Assembly: GCF_028769735.1 (NCBI RefSeq)
Contig: NC_088178.1
Coordinates: forward strand, 6,576,001 to 6,640,000
Direction of reading: 5' to 3'
Source of the DNA: Zonotrichia leucophrys gambelii
Lineage: Eukaryota > Chordata > Aves > Passeriformes > Passerellidae
DNA: 64,000 nucleotides
Shown: positions 31,601 to 44,908 of the stretch, piece after piece
Position numbering within the stretch: the stretch's first letter is position 1
How the letters are laid out: every line of letters starts with the position of its first letter
Notes under the pieces: generated by a model
Seen by the model: only the letters and a program-made list of their open reading frames with translations
Told to the model about the DNA's origin: nothing
The model's database searches: none
Translations under genes and position numbers: made by a program

Positions 31601-34600
31601 TGAAAGATGCAGACAGTTCTTTCAGTTTAGTTATCTCATTACCCCTTCAGGACAGATGGTAGAGACTCCCAGAAGGAGTCACCATTTTTCATATGGCTGA
31701 CAAATAACACCCTCAGTTTGGCAAAAGAGCGGTGAAAAGGTGTCAGATGGGTTTTCTCAGACTTGGTGTGAAGTAATTTTCTTGTAACATGAAGAATCAT
31801 CTTTCTTAGACGTCACACTCAGGCGACCATAAATAATTCTTTTAACACATTTTCAAACTTTCACTTCTTTTGTACTCCTGCAAAAATAATCTGTTTGAAT
31901 GTGTATACACAAGGGGGAAAATATTCCTGGATTAGCATAATTGTATAGAAGAATGATGAGTAGATTTTAATGTATATGGCTCTGAGAAGGGTTTGTTTTT
32001 TTCTTTTTTGGAACTTTTCTGCTGTTGCTTGACTTCAGAGTGAGAACTGAGCAGTAACTTCTGATGCACATTCAACAGGAAGCTCTCAAAGGTCAAATAT
32101 CAAGCTCCTGTACAAAAGAATTCTGGCACTATTGAATACTGTATATTAATGGTAGTGGAGAAAGCTTTGGTTAAAGCTGCCAAAGGCTTGTGGGACCTGC
32201 TTTCTTTCTTACTGTAAACATTGTTTTACAGGAATCTGAATTATTTCTGTGAAATGTTCAGTACTTCTGTCTATTCAGATTCTGTTGTTTAAAAGACACC
32301 TACAGTGAACAAGGGTTGCCTGGGTGTTTGGCAGAGTAACTTGTCTCAGCATGATAAATCCCCTTTTCTTTGGCACAGGTAAAGGTATTTAAAACAGGAG
32401 AAAATGTTCATTTCCCTTTCAGTTTCAATGACCTTTGAAATTGTTGTATTCTCTTTTAAATACTTTCAACATGAACTCTGCCTCTAAAAAATCAGTTTTC
32501 TTCTCAGTCCTCCTGTAAGAGTTGCACAAGCACAGCATGACTGCAGCAGCTCCAAGCAGGGCACTGAGGCTCAGCAGCTCTGAGTTTATACTTCAAATAT
32601 AACAGGAATTTATGTCTACAAATGAAACTATGGCAAATATGTAAATTATTCAGCAAGGCTATGTTATATCAGAAGTTGTGCAGTGTTGATCTGAAGCAGG
32701 AATGATCTGCAGCAAAGGCAAAATTCTTGACCTTGACTGATGAGGGAAAATAAAATTCAAAAAACCCCCAAGCTGTAGTTGTTATCCAGATATCTTTCTG
32801 ATATATCAGGAAATGTCTAGGCATTGGCTTTTTTTTGTCTATAATTAAGTCTGGGGTTAGAGCTGAGTATTAGGTTTTAGAAATCTAAAACTGAAAGCCC
32901 CTGTAATTCCGTGTTTCTCAAGGGCACCAGCGTGGATGCTGGGAGCTCCCTTCTGGCAGGGAGCTCCTTACCTGTCCTAAGCAGTTCTCCCTCACAGCAT
33001 GGGCTGCCAGCACTCACAGCTGTTGGGGCTGGGGATATGAACTAGTCCCCATATCCCTCCTGAGGGGTGACTATGCTGGAGGCTGGGGTCAAGGTCAAGC
33101 TTTGGAAAGATGAGCCTCTGTGCATTTAGAAGTCCAAGGAGTAAAGAGGGCTGGCAGCTTTTCTGTCTAAATGATTCATCTCCCTTCTAGACTTCAAATT
33201 AATTTTATGGTTTGAATTCAAGTTAGATTATAAGTCAGTGATTCAACTTTGTGGTGTTCAGTTTTAGGGAGGTGCCTGGCATGGCCCTGCTGCTCTCATT
33301 TACTGTAGGGATTGATCAATATACTGATATTACTAAGCATTTATTTGGGCTCACAGCCAGGGCTTCTGGTGTTGGGGCTCTGCCACTTGGAGGTTAAAAG
33401 GAGGGCTGAGAGCTGACAAAGATCAGCCTTCTGCATTATCATAGGAATTGGTCTCCACTGTAAAACTCAGTTTGGAGTTTTCATGATATTAAAATGCATG
33501 GCTAGCATTCAGTATATGCTTAGTAATAGCATTTCAGTGTATTTCATTGAAGTTCAATTAGTTTATTTCAGTTTTGGTCTAAATTTTCAGAGATTTGTGT
33601 GTTTTGGTTGCTTTGCGTGTTACTGTGGGGATTTGCCTTATTGAGGTTAGCCTAAGGGGATGGGCTGGAGTCAATATTTAGGCTTCTACAGCCCAAAAGA
33701 TGTCAGCAGATATGACCCACAGCCATGTATTTTACTTTTATAGAGGCACTTATCTCTGCCTATAAGGAAGATTTGATTTAACAATTCAGCACATAAATAC
33801 ATACATTATCTGGGGACTGCAGAGACAGGATTAGAGTTAGGAGAAATCTAATCTGGTACTTAAGATCAGGTTTAGGATTTCAAATTAGGATTATGAATTT
33901 GGAGCCCTCTGTGGTACAGGTATCTGGCCATTGACATTTCTATGTTTTAATTGTGGATTGCCTTTGTGGTTATCCTGGAGACCCATAACTGCTTTTCTGG
34001 TGTACTTTACAGAGCTATAATTTGTACTGATGTCAACCTTTGGCTGTAAATATGTGATATTTAAACATGTAATAATATTTTTTACTGCATAGATAGGTAT
34101 GTTATAGTCTGGTTTACCATTTAGGAAACTACACTGTCAGAAACCCATTTTATTGATTACTGTTATTGGTATTACTTATCCTACCAGGGCTTAGACTAAA
34201 CCCATCACAAACTGTAGCCTTAGTAACAGCCAGGGAGCAAATCCTTGTCATGTTCCCAGGAAGAGAAAGCAGAAGCATCTCTCCATCCCAGCTCACTCAC
34301 CCCCATATAGAGTGTATGAACATGATGCATCTCTAGAAGAATGTGGGCTATCAACTGCTGTGCTCTGGGACATGTTTAATCACCAGTCAGCAACAGGAAA
34401 AGGCACTTTTCCCTTCCCCAAGGCACAGCATGGCAGTGCAGGTGCATCTACCAGGCTTTTGTACCTTTATTGGCATCACTGTCAAGGGAAAAGGAACACC
34501 AAAGTCTGGCAAGAGTTTTCTGTATTTTCTGTGACTGACACCTGAGACTGAGTTGGCGTCACCAAACATGGTCTGCTCTGTTTCTGTCACAGTGTTCTCT

Positions 34601-36051
34601 GTGCTGATGGTTCTTTAACTCAACTTTTTGAGGGACTCTGAGCTGTAATGAGGACTTAAAAGGAAAAAATCTCTGCAGCAGAGAACTGAGCAGTTTGCAT
34701 CACTCTCTGATGGGCTGACAGGTTTAAAGGTAATACCTGCCTGCAATAAAAGCCTAGTTTGAAGAAAGACTCTTTCCCTTGGCTGGACTGTGAAGGTTCC
34801 CTTTCTAGCATAGACAGTGGGAAGGACACACTTTTTATCTGTTTTTTTTTTCCTCTTATCCCAAAAGATTAGAACAGGATGTCAGATTCTGACGTGAGGA
34901 GGGAGGTGCATTTGTAAAGGACATCACAGGAGAAGGTGTTTAAGGGAAGTAGGAGGTCATCACAGTTCTCCCAAAGGAAAAGGAACATGCTTTGCAGACC
35001 AAACAAGAAAAAGTCCTTTCCTTCAGCACTTAATAATCTTGTTTCAGTACATCATCAGAGATGTATCTGGAGAATGGGACTTTTTACAGTCAGCCTTCTT
35101 TTATTCACTTTGGAATGAGTCATATGTTTTTGTGACCAAAACAGTTGATTTGAAGATGAAAATTATAAATAATGCACCACCCTTAAGACAATTCTATTCC
35201 TGAAAGATTAAGCTCAGGGTATTGGCAACATTCTTTGTTCACAGTTAGTTTTCACAAAATAAGAGAAAATCCTAGGGGTGCTGGTAAAGGATATGGGTTG
35301 ACATAAGCATATTCTTACAAGAGAACATAGTTTGTCCTGTGTTTATGGGTGCTGTGCCTGAGAAACAAATATCATAAAGGCTCAATCAGAGTGGAAAGAA
35401 AAGAATTTGCATAACTATGATAATATACAATAACTGCTGCTTAAAAGCATGGCCCTCCAGAAATCCTGTCAGTAACAAAATTACATTGCTAATTGCTTCC
35501 TTTTCTGCTGAGGAGTGAAAACCTTGAGCATGGGGTGGAAGTGGAGGTGCATGTGCCAAAGTACTGATAATAAACATTAGTGACCCTGCTCTGCCTGAGC
35601 TTTAGTAAATGATTCAGGCCAATTCTTGCTTCTGTTCAATGCAGGACGTGAGAAATTAGCAGGATGGAGAGACACAATTGATGGGAAAGCTCAGTGTAAC
35701 AGCATGCCAAATCCAATCCCACAGGAGCTTAGTGACTGCACTGTGATGTCAAATAGCAGTAAAAATGAACTCTCAGATGAATGTGGGGCCATGTGAGGAA
35801 AAACAGCCCAAAGAAAGATCCTACCATGGTCCTTTCCTGGTACCTGAGCATGGGTTCTTTGTTGTCTTGAGTACACTGAAAGGAAAAAGAAGCTGGAAAG
35901 GGAAACATCTTGCTCAGCCTTCCATGCCAAGCTCAGTGGAAATTCAGATCTCTTGCTGTTTTAATTAATTTTTTTTCTTTAATTCTTCAAGAATATAGCA
36001 TACGTTTCAACTAAGGATATGCTCCAAACTCAGGAGAACAGCAAGCTTCTG

Positions 36052-36092
36052 AGTGTTTAGCATAACTCTTAGATTAGTGTTTAGCATAACTC
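36052..36092. repeat. Direct repeat, 17 bp at 24-bp period
   Basis: agtgtttagcataactc occurs at 36052-36068 and again at 36076-36092, in otherwise featureless intergenic DNA. Confidence 0.8.
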
Positions 36093-36857
36093 AGATTAAA
36101 GTAATTTGATGTAACTGTGATATGAACATCACATTTTCCTTAGAATCCATACAGTGGACATCTACGAGAGGAAGAATTGCTAGAAAAGGTTTAAGGATGA
36201 AGAAGCTAAAGCAGTGGGACTGCAGGCTATCAAATTCTAGGAAATTTATTTCAGAATGCCCAAAAAGATGCAACTTTTGTTTTCAGATAAAGAGTTCCTG
36301 TGACGACACTGTATCTTGTATAAAAATGTTCTCATGTGAAAATATGAGATGAGTTTAAACTAGAAGATCTAAATTATAAATAGAGATAAGGTGCTTCTTG
36401 TGTTTTGGGCATGTTTGATCTTTTTAGTTGGATTAATGTGCTACATAGTCTCATCTGTTTCTGTGAATATCTTTTAGCTCCATTAAGCCTAGAAAAAGAT
36501 AAATTGGTAACTTTGGCTTGAGTAAAATTAGTTGTATAAGCTAAGTGTTCCAGATATCAGACATAAGCGTTTAAATTCCAAATCTATTTGAGGTTTACTT
36601 TTCATTCATTACAGTGATTTTTATATACAAATACTAGAGCTGTGAGCATAGGCTAGGTTAAAGGGGTTTATTTCCAAAATGGAACGTAGATAATACAGGA
36701 TATTTTTCCAAGCTTATATCAAGCTCTGATGAAGCTTGAATATGAATTGTGCCTATTTTGCCCAGAGTGAACACCAAACAGAAAAACTCAGTTATTTGCA
36801 GTACTTTATAAATGTGAGGATAAATATTTCCTTTAGGCTCTTGCAACAAGTAGTTAC

Positions 36858-36886
36858 TTAAATGATCCTAAGAAAGGATCATTTAA
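36858..36886. repeat. Perfect 12-bp inverted repeat with 5-nt loop
   Basis: Arms ttaaatgatcct (36858-36869) and aggatcatttaa (36875-36886) are perfect reverse complements. Intergenic, and no terminator role is expected in this genome. Confidence 0.85.
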
Positions 36887-39800
36887 CTAGACAAACTTCA
36901 TAAATTAATTATTTATGTCAGTAAAATATATACATAAAATAATAGATGTTATTGGAATGTATTCCAGCCTATTACCTCTAAGTGAAAAGCCACAAAACAT
37001 CCAAGGTTTTTTTCTCATCTGTATCTAATAAATTTTAAACCTTAGGATGCTTTTAAATTCCCAGTTTACAGTTTCACAGTGGTTTCAGAATATGTACAAA
37101 TCCTGAATATTGTCTTGAGGCTTTGCTGAGATGATTGTGGTGTTCCTTTGCAGTATTCCTGATGTGGAAAACACGAAGGATAGACTGTTATTGGGCTATC
37201 CTGGTTCATAGGTGGTGTCCATATGGGATGAACCTTTTTGTTTCACCTCAAGTTTACTGAAATACAGGTGGCTAGAGGGTGCACTGTGCCAGGGGTGGCC
37301 TTGTGTTTTAACCAGCTGCATTATTAGATCCAGTGAGAAATGGGGCCAGTTCAGGTGAATTTTAAAGATGGCATTAGCGAGAACTTAGCAGGAGGCAAGC
37401 TGAACCTGGGCAGTGAAGATCAAGGGGATGCTGGAAGGCGTAAGCAGAGACTGAGAGGCCGTGGGCACTCAATGAGTCCTTCAGTGTTGGTGGAGATGAT
37501 GTGCTGGCTTGTTTGGCCAGCGGGGCGTTGATGGGAATGGGCTGGGCTGCAGACACAGGACATGAGAGCAGAAGGAGGATTTGGCGTCAGTGAGCAGCTA
37601 CCAGGCCGTGGGCAGCCAGCACTGCCTGGAATTCTCACTTATGGAGGGGCTGGGAATAGCCCTCCCTGACAGCAGATAGGCTAAAGTGTTTTTGTCTTTG
37701 GGAATCCTGAGGGATGGGGGAGATGGCTGTGGAATTTGCAAGGATTGCAGAAGTTTGGCACCATTTTCGGGTTGATGTTATATTCATAACATTCTGTTCC
37801 AGGGCTCCGGCTGGGGCTGATGACTCTGCCTTACCTCATGGCAACGCCCTGGTGCTCTGCTCCTCAGGGCTCAGGTTACTCAGTGAACTTCACTGTGTGG
37901 CCAGATAAAATTGCCCCATTATTGTGACACAGTGGTCTGGTGACATTTAGCCCAGCACAGTTCAGAAATTCAGGGGCCTGGATTCAGTGAAAGCAGACCA
38001 TGGAGCTTAGTTAATATTTTTATACTGATATGGGATACTGTAAGCAGCTTTGGCTGCCTGAGCACAAGGTACTGAAAGTAAGACAAATGAGAAGAGGCTG
38101 CAATAATAAATAAAGTAATGGAAAGATGCAAGAGGAAAACATGGAGGAGTTCAGTTTGTTAATTCTAGCAAAGAAGGGCTTTATTTCTGTGTGTAAATAC
38201 CTCCAGGCAATAAGGATATAGGGCACCAAGAGAAAAGGATTATGTGTACCTTTAGTTTAATAAAGCCTTTAGCAACAGCAGCCAAAGTCCGATCATTTTA
38301 AGCACTTTGTAAGTAAGATTGCAGTAAACTAGAACAATGTTCTTAAGCATTATATCACTGAGACTTGGCAACAGGCTGATGACCAAATTTTAAGATGGAG
38401 TTGGATGCATTTTTGAATGAGGTGGGAGAAGGATCTTGGTGGCAGGAGTTCCTTTCCAGTGTCCCTCTCTGGCTGCATTGCTGAAAGGGTGCAGTGAAGC
38501 TGAGGCTGGAACCTGAGGTGATTTTGGAAGGCTCTTGCTGTACGACAGCAGAGCAGGGACAGTTATTTTGGAGACATTACTTCAATGTAAACGGATCTGT
38601 TGTTTTTCCATTTACTAAGTCGTCTGTCACAGCCGTCTGTCAGTCTTCTTTGGGCAACCAGTGAAACCTTGCCATTTCATCATTAATGGAGAGGCAACAA
38701 CACTCATTTCCCAGCTTCCTGCTGCTGCAGAGCAACTGCCAATGGCCCCAAAATCTTACTTCAGTCCTTCCTCTGCTAGGGTAATTTCTGCTTTCTCAGT
38801 GGCTTGGGGTGAGAGGGGAGAATGCCTCAGTCACCCTTCTGAAATTTGTCCTTGCATGTCTGTGAGCTCTGTCATTCAATTATTGGTTTCTCTTGTTAAC
38901 TGTGAAATTTAAGCAAATTTTGATGAGAATAAGAGTCAGAAAAATCACTCAGTAGTTGCAAAAGATAAGGTGTGTAGCATCTGCAGCTTTTTGTGTATGA
39001 AATTGTGAATAATATTCATTCCTTCTGCTCAACAGTTTCCCAACCAGTGGTTTGTCTTGGGTGTTTTCACTTTCAGAAGCAAATTTAAGTAGATGATTGT
39101 AGCTGCTGTTAGAGCATTTACATCACAGTATGAATTTGCCTTTTAACCCTGTTTTGAAACCAAAGCTAAAATTTAAACTTATACCTTAATGACAAAGATG
39201 ATCTTTCTGAAAGACTATTTTAGGTTAATGCAAGATAATTTAAAAGCAGCTTGCCTAGTCTGTAGCAAAATCGCATCATTAAATAGTGAAGAATGAGAAA
39301 GTGTAGATATTTGCCATTAATTCCTCCTTATAACCTTATAACTCATGTACTAATGAAAGGAAATATTATTATTGGCCTAAGGATAAATAAGAGTATGATG
39401 ATGTTCTTTGGAATTCCATTCCAACTTTGCATTTGTTAATGAAAGCAGTTTAATTCAAAAGTATCACCCTTAATTGTCTCAGTTAATCTATGAACACTCC
39501 CTTGAACCATTGAGTTGTCCATAGAACATGATAATCTGTAGGTTTTGTCCATTTTTCTCTTTTCTTTTCTTTCCCCCATGATCATTGTACATATTCCCCT
39601 TCTGGGACCTTTACTGTCCTGCCAAGACAGTAGTCTGCTTGTGATTCATATGTGAACTTCAGAAAACAGGGACACTTGCTGATGATTTCAGGGATATGAT
39701 ACTACTCCTATCCTTTTAGGCTTTTTGCATTTTTATTATCACTTTATCTGGCATAATATTAAAGAGCATTACAAACAACATTTATTTGGAGCGATTACTC

Positions 39801-40067
39801 TTGCACAAGACTGTCTGGCAGATTGCAGGCATTTACAGATGTTCTGTTTTACAAGTACTGTTGCTCATCTTATTAAAATAAATGTATTTAATGCAGAACC
39901 AGAACAGCTTAAAAATAAACAATGACTGCATAATAGATAGATGCAAACAAAGATTATCTTTACTTTCAAAATCTGTCTATGGAAAACTGAAATAGGAAAT
40001 GGACTGAATAACTGACATATCAGTTCTGCTGCAGACACAGAAATTATAACTCTCAAAATATTTGATG

Positions 40068-40086
40068 TGTTGTTGTTGTTGTTGTT
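40068..40086. repeat. (TGT)n microsatellite
   Basis: About six TGT units in intergenic sequence. Confidence 0.8.
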
Positions 40087-43000
40087 AAAATACAACAGGT
40101 TTAATCTAAAATCTCAGTATTCTGAGAACATCTATCAATAGAAGAGGTCTATCTAACCTGTGACCATTCAGGCAATAGCAGTGGTTAGTTTTCATGTCAG
40201 TCTCTCTCAAAGGGGATCTACAGCTCACTTGGAACCTGGGGGCAGAGAATATAACACTCCAGGTGAAATTGTATAGTCACTAATGAAAAATAAGAATGCA
40301 TGCCATGTAGGCAGTGCTTTTTTCAGGTATGTGTAGGGAGCTTTTTCCATCTCTGTGTAAGAACATTAACTCTCGATTTATTAATTAATTTGTTAGATTG
40401 AGCTAATTAATATAACCTTATTTCTGCCAACAGTCTTATAAACACTACAAGTGCATATTCCTTTTGTGCTGGAGACAATACTGAATAAAATAGAATTTCA
40501 TCCCAGAGATTCAGAACTATGCTCAAACGTGTAACTGCAGGCTTCCTTGCTAAATAGCAGAGTTTTTGATGCTCTGTGTTCTGCTATCTGAAGAAAAATC
40601 AAAACAAAATAATGAAATCCCAATTATATTTACAAAAAATACCTTTCCACTGTTTCAGCAAGTATGGACCTAAATTGTGGTTTCTGTTTTGAGGTTGTCC
40701 CAGTGTGCTGTGGGCTTGAGGGTGCATTGATAAGTGCTCATGTACTCCAAGTAGCTGCTCAGGATGTTGTCAGGAGTTGGTGACAGCTCTCGCTTGAACT
40801 AAATCCATACATCCATGGTGTACAGGAAACATGACCTGGTGTTTGTGTCTGCCCTTTCTGATTTAAGTGTACCACAGGTCCGTCTGTGACTCCTGGGGGT
40901 TTGGTGCTGCTGAGTCCCTTGTGTTCATGGATGTCTCTGACCTAGGGAATTCTTGTCTCTGTGAGCAGCATTTGAGACCTGCAAGTGCTGGTGACAGCAC
41001 CTGATATTCATGGCAAGCCTCACTGGGTCACCTGCAGTCCAAGACTTCTGATGCCAGTGGGTCCTTCCTTTGGCACTGCTCTGTCACTGTCCCCTCCCAT
41101 GGAGCAACAAGGGCTCCTCCAGTCAATCCTGCCAGCTAAACTCCAGGTTTTTGGTAGCAGTGTTCATATGTTCATGAATATGTCTCCATCATGGGTTTTG
41201 GTGTGGTACCAGTGCATTCCTTGTAAGATAATAGATAAGATTGTGAGCCAGAGGAGCCCCCTCTTCCTCCCTCATTGTGGAATAGGTCCTAAAATCCAAG
41301 CACACACACCTTTGTAGTGGAATGGAGTTTGTCTGGACAGAGTTTGTAAAACTGGAAAAAACAGCTCAGTAACCAACCCTCTCGTAAGGGAAATCATTGT
41401 GAACGTGCTGTTTACCAACATGATGTTATACTGGAAGGTGTTTAATAGCTTCCAAAACTAATGTTTTAGATAACTGGTACAGAAAATGGTGTTGGACTCA
41501 TTTCCTGTAGTTACGCATTTCGCTATCTTTCTTGTATTTATCTCCAATGACAGCCCACAGAGGAGGACTCTGGAGAAAGAGTTGAAAGAGCAAAATGAAG
41601 TTGTTCTGTGCAAGCAGCAAACTCCTGCCAAGTGAAAAAAGGCCAATTTGAGAGGTAGAGAACAGATCTGAAAGTGTAGCAAGATTCCTGGCAGTAAAGA
41701 CAGGCTGAACTTGAGAGGAAAGAAGTAGTGCTTGTGTTTGTAGAATAAGATCAAGGTCTTTGTAGCACTACTAAGAGTTATTGTGAGTGGGGGGAAAGGA
41801 TTTGTTGTAGTCAGAGGAGAGGTTATTGCTGTAATTGAGAGGTGGTTGAGAAGCTGATGCTCTGGTACATAAAGCTCAGACTTTGACTTCAGTGTAATTG
41901 GGACCAGATATCTAATTTGAACATGTTGTCTGCATGTGTATCTGAGTATCAGAAGCATTTATTGAAAGACACAATTGATGACAGAAAAGTGGGAGAGTTT
42001 GGGGTTTGCCAAGTGGAACAAGCATCCATTGTATTTTTCTCAGTTCAGCTTTAGGTGATCAAAGGACTTTGTCAAAATACTGAAAAAACCTGTGGAAATG
42101 GGCAATTTACTCATGCAGCTCTAAATCATGAAAATGTCTCAGACTTTAGCATGGCTGGTTTAAATTCCAGTTTGAGGCTGGAGATTTATTGATTGTTATT
42201 TTCTATTGATTTCTCTCTAGTACACAAGGTGGGAGCAAAACCAGTGCTGTGTGATTTATTTAGATAACTAGCAGGGCTGTGTAAACAAACGGGCTAATCC
42301 CACAGTGCTGAACTTCACTGCTGAACCTGACTGCCCAAAAACCAGCTTTTCTTCTCCAAAAAGCTGATTCTCAGCTGGGTTCAGCCTGTTGCCATTAGCT
42401 GCTCTGCTGGTGTGTTTTTACATACTGTGGTAATTCATTTTGCAATGGGCCCTTCTGTCCTGTTTATCAGTTTCAAATCTATATCAAGACCATTTGGGTT
42501 ATATTAGCTCTAAGTAAAACCTAGCTTTGCTATTACTTGTGGTATCTGCTGAGACCTTTCCTATGATTAAGAGAGATTTTGATTAGCTGAGGTGCCCAAT
42601 TTGAAGGCATTTGGAATTTTTAGCAAGGTTGTGACTGGCTTTCATTAGAAGTGGCTTTTTGGTAATTGCTGATGGCTCTTTGCTTAACTGTAGTAAAGCT
42701 ACTACAGGTGGTAAAAACACCCATGATATTACCTTGCTATGCGTTTGGGCTGGTGAACACAAACCACTTCTGTCTTAGAGCCTCATCTTTTAAAGGAAAA
42801 CATTGTTTATGCATCCAGAAAATTTTCAAAACATGAGCTGTGAAATGTTAGCAGTAATATTTTGGCACAGGCTTTGCAGGGTTACACCCAACTTGAGGTT
42901 CTCTATCAGTCTCTGCATCACTGAGAACATTGCAGAGTAACCAGTAAGAAAAGCACCAATATTTCCTTTTCAACAAGACCACAGCAGCTGAGAAAAGCAG

Positions 43001-44647
43001 GCTGGCCTGAAGTGTTGGTAAATAGTGAATACTGGTGAGCTAATTCTGCTTGCAGACAGATGAGGAAGGATGAGACAGATGATGAAGGATGAATAAATTT
43101 GATGGAATCAGAGTTATTTACAAGGTTTAATAAAGTCCAGTTCTTTTAAGTAGAAGAGAAATTGAAGAAGTGATGGTTTTGTTGCAGAATTCTTCAGCTC
43201 ATCTCTTTCCCATAAGCTCTCAAGCATGGGACTTGCTAGGACATCTCAGCAAAACCCATCTGGTTCTGGAGCAAGGAAGCTTTGTCCTCCCCTGCTTATC
43301 ACTGGGGCTCCTGCAGTCCCTTTAGTGTATGTTTTAATGTTGTCTTCTCATGTTATTTTTGCTTTTTCCATTTCAGTCAGTCATGTAGTGACACCAGAGA
43401 CCTCTGCATTTTCCTCTCTGGACATGGGGAAGTCCTGTTCCTTTGCCTGATTTTATGTGAAGAGGCAGTTGTGAAGGAGCCTTGATGCTGTTTGGAACTG
43501 GGCTTTTTTATGTGCCACTGTGTTTATCAGGGATGGTGGTAATGGGGAATACTCATGGGATTCTTTACTTCAGGGATGCTGGATGGCTTTGCCTCTTAAG
43601 CTGGAGACCCCAAATTAGATACATTCCTTTTTTTTTGAAGTTTTTACATACAACTTTGTGTTTGCCAGTTTTTCTGGTACAGTTTTGCATAGCAAGTTTG
43701 GCCTTGCTTGAATTATGGGCTGTGCAGTGCAGATCTCTTGGTACCTCTCAGGTGCTCTCTATGAGCGAAGTCCTTGAGACACTTGTGATGGAGCAGGGGG
43801 GCAGGACTTGATTTGTGTGACTGCTGTGCAGTAAGCTGTTCAACGGTGTGGAGGGGAGCTTGTCTCAGTCTTTAGGAATGAGAAGTTATTAATAAAGAAG
43901 CCAGCTGCATCTCACTGCATTGCAAGACTGCTGAAGCTATCCAGAACCATAGGAGATGCACAGTGCTTACATACAGTGAGAATTAACAGATCCTCTTCTC
44001 TTTGCACAGCATTAATTTCTTAACCTTTGCTGTGTACGCTGAACAACCCCCTGGCTTGGTGATGTTTGTGATGCCCCTATTATTTAGCTATTCATAAACT
44101 ATAATTTGAATCTGTTAGTGCTGAAGTGTGCCTTTTTTATCCACATGCCTTTATCTGTAAGCAAGTCTCCTTTGCTTCCCTTTCTAATACTAAACTTTAT
44201 CAAAGCAGAATAATCTGGCACCAGTTGTGCCATGAAGATTTGAACACTGAACCCAATGATCTGAGAGATGATTTGATTTGTGTTAAGTGTGTCCAGATAT
44301 GCAAATGTGTTTACAAAAACCTGCAGCCAGCTAGGGGTCACATTTAACCTTATTCAGAGGGTGTGGTTGGATGCACTGCTTGGATCTTGAGATGATTAGA
44401 GCAGTGCTGCTGAAGGTGTGATGTTTGAGGACCCATTTAGCTCTGGCCATCAGCTGGCACTCTCTGGTGTTTCCTTGCTGTCCCAGCTCACACCCAGAGG
44501 CCTGTGCCTCTCAGTTTGCCCAGGCTTATAAGGGGTAAATGAAGTAATTAATGAAGAGTTCTTGTAGTCCCTGTGGAGCAGCAGCTCTGCATGAATGGGG
44601 AGCTTCTGCATGTGCAAGTGCTGAAAATATCTCTGTTTTCTCCTCAG

Positions 44648-44908
44648 GAACTGCACTTAAGCCATTCAGACTCTCCGGCATTAATGGAAGCTGGTGAAGA
44701 AGGTGCTTTAGGTTTCCAGACTTCATTGTGGTGCTGAGTGATGGCAATGAGATCCATCTGATTTTGGGCTGAATCAAAGCTCTCCACTGGATCAGAGACC
44801 GAAGCCCACAAGGCCAGAGGAGCCTTATCTGCCTGCAGGATTCCCCACAGAAACAAAGCACAGCAGCTCTCACCGATCCATGCATTTGTACATCCCATAT
44901 CCTGACAG
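44648..44908 (+). ncRNA. Candidate noncoding exon (plus strand)
   Basis: 261 nt bounded by a strong acceptor (tctctgttttctcctcag) and a near-perfect donor (ctgacag|gtaagtgg). All three sense frames contain stops, so it is not a coding exon. It could be an internal exon of a long noncoding RNA running toward the HMCN1 3' end. Based on splice consensus only; chance pairs of good sites do occur in introns and intergenic DNA. Confidence 0.25.

Larger units (their letters stand above)
27106..44647. other. Intergenic DNA between PRG4 and HMCN1
   Basis: About 17.5 kb with no ORF that resembles a known protein, no tRNA or rRNA and few recognisable repeats (the TG and TGT microsatellites, the short inverted and direct repeats listed). 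It is strikingly poor in CR1 compared with the HMCN1 introns. Presumably it contains regulatory DNA for PRG4 and HMCN1, which cannot be located from one sequence. Confidence 0.6.

Noticed and set aside
41458..41958. 166-codon minus-strand ORF in the intergenic region
   Set aside because: Leu/Ser/Thr-rich with no recognisable domain. No neighbouring splice or promoter evidence was seen; a chance open frame.
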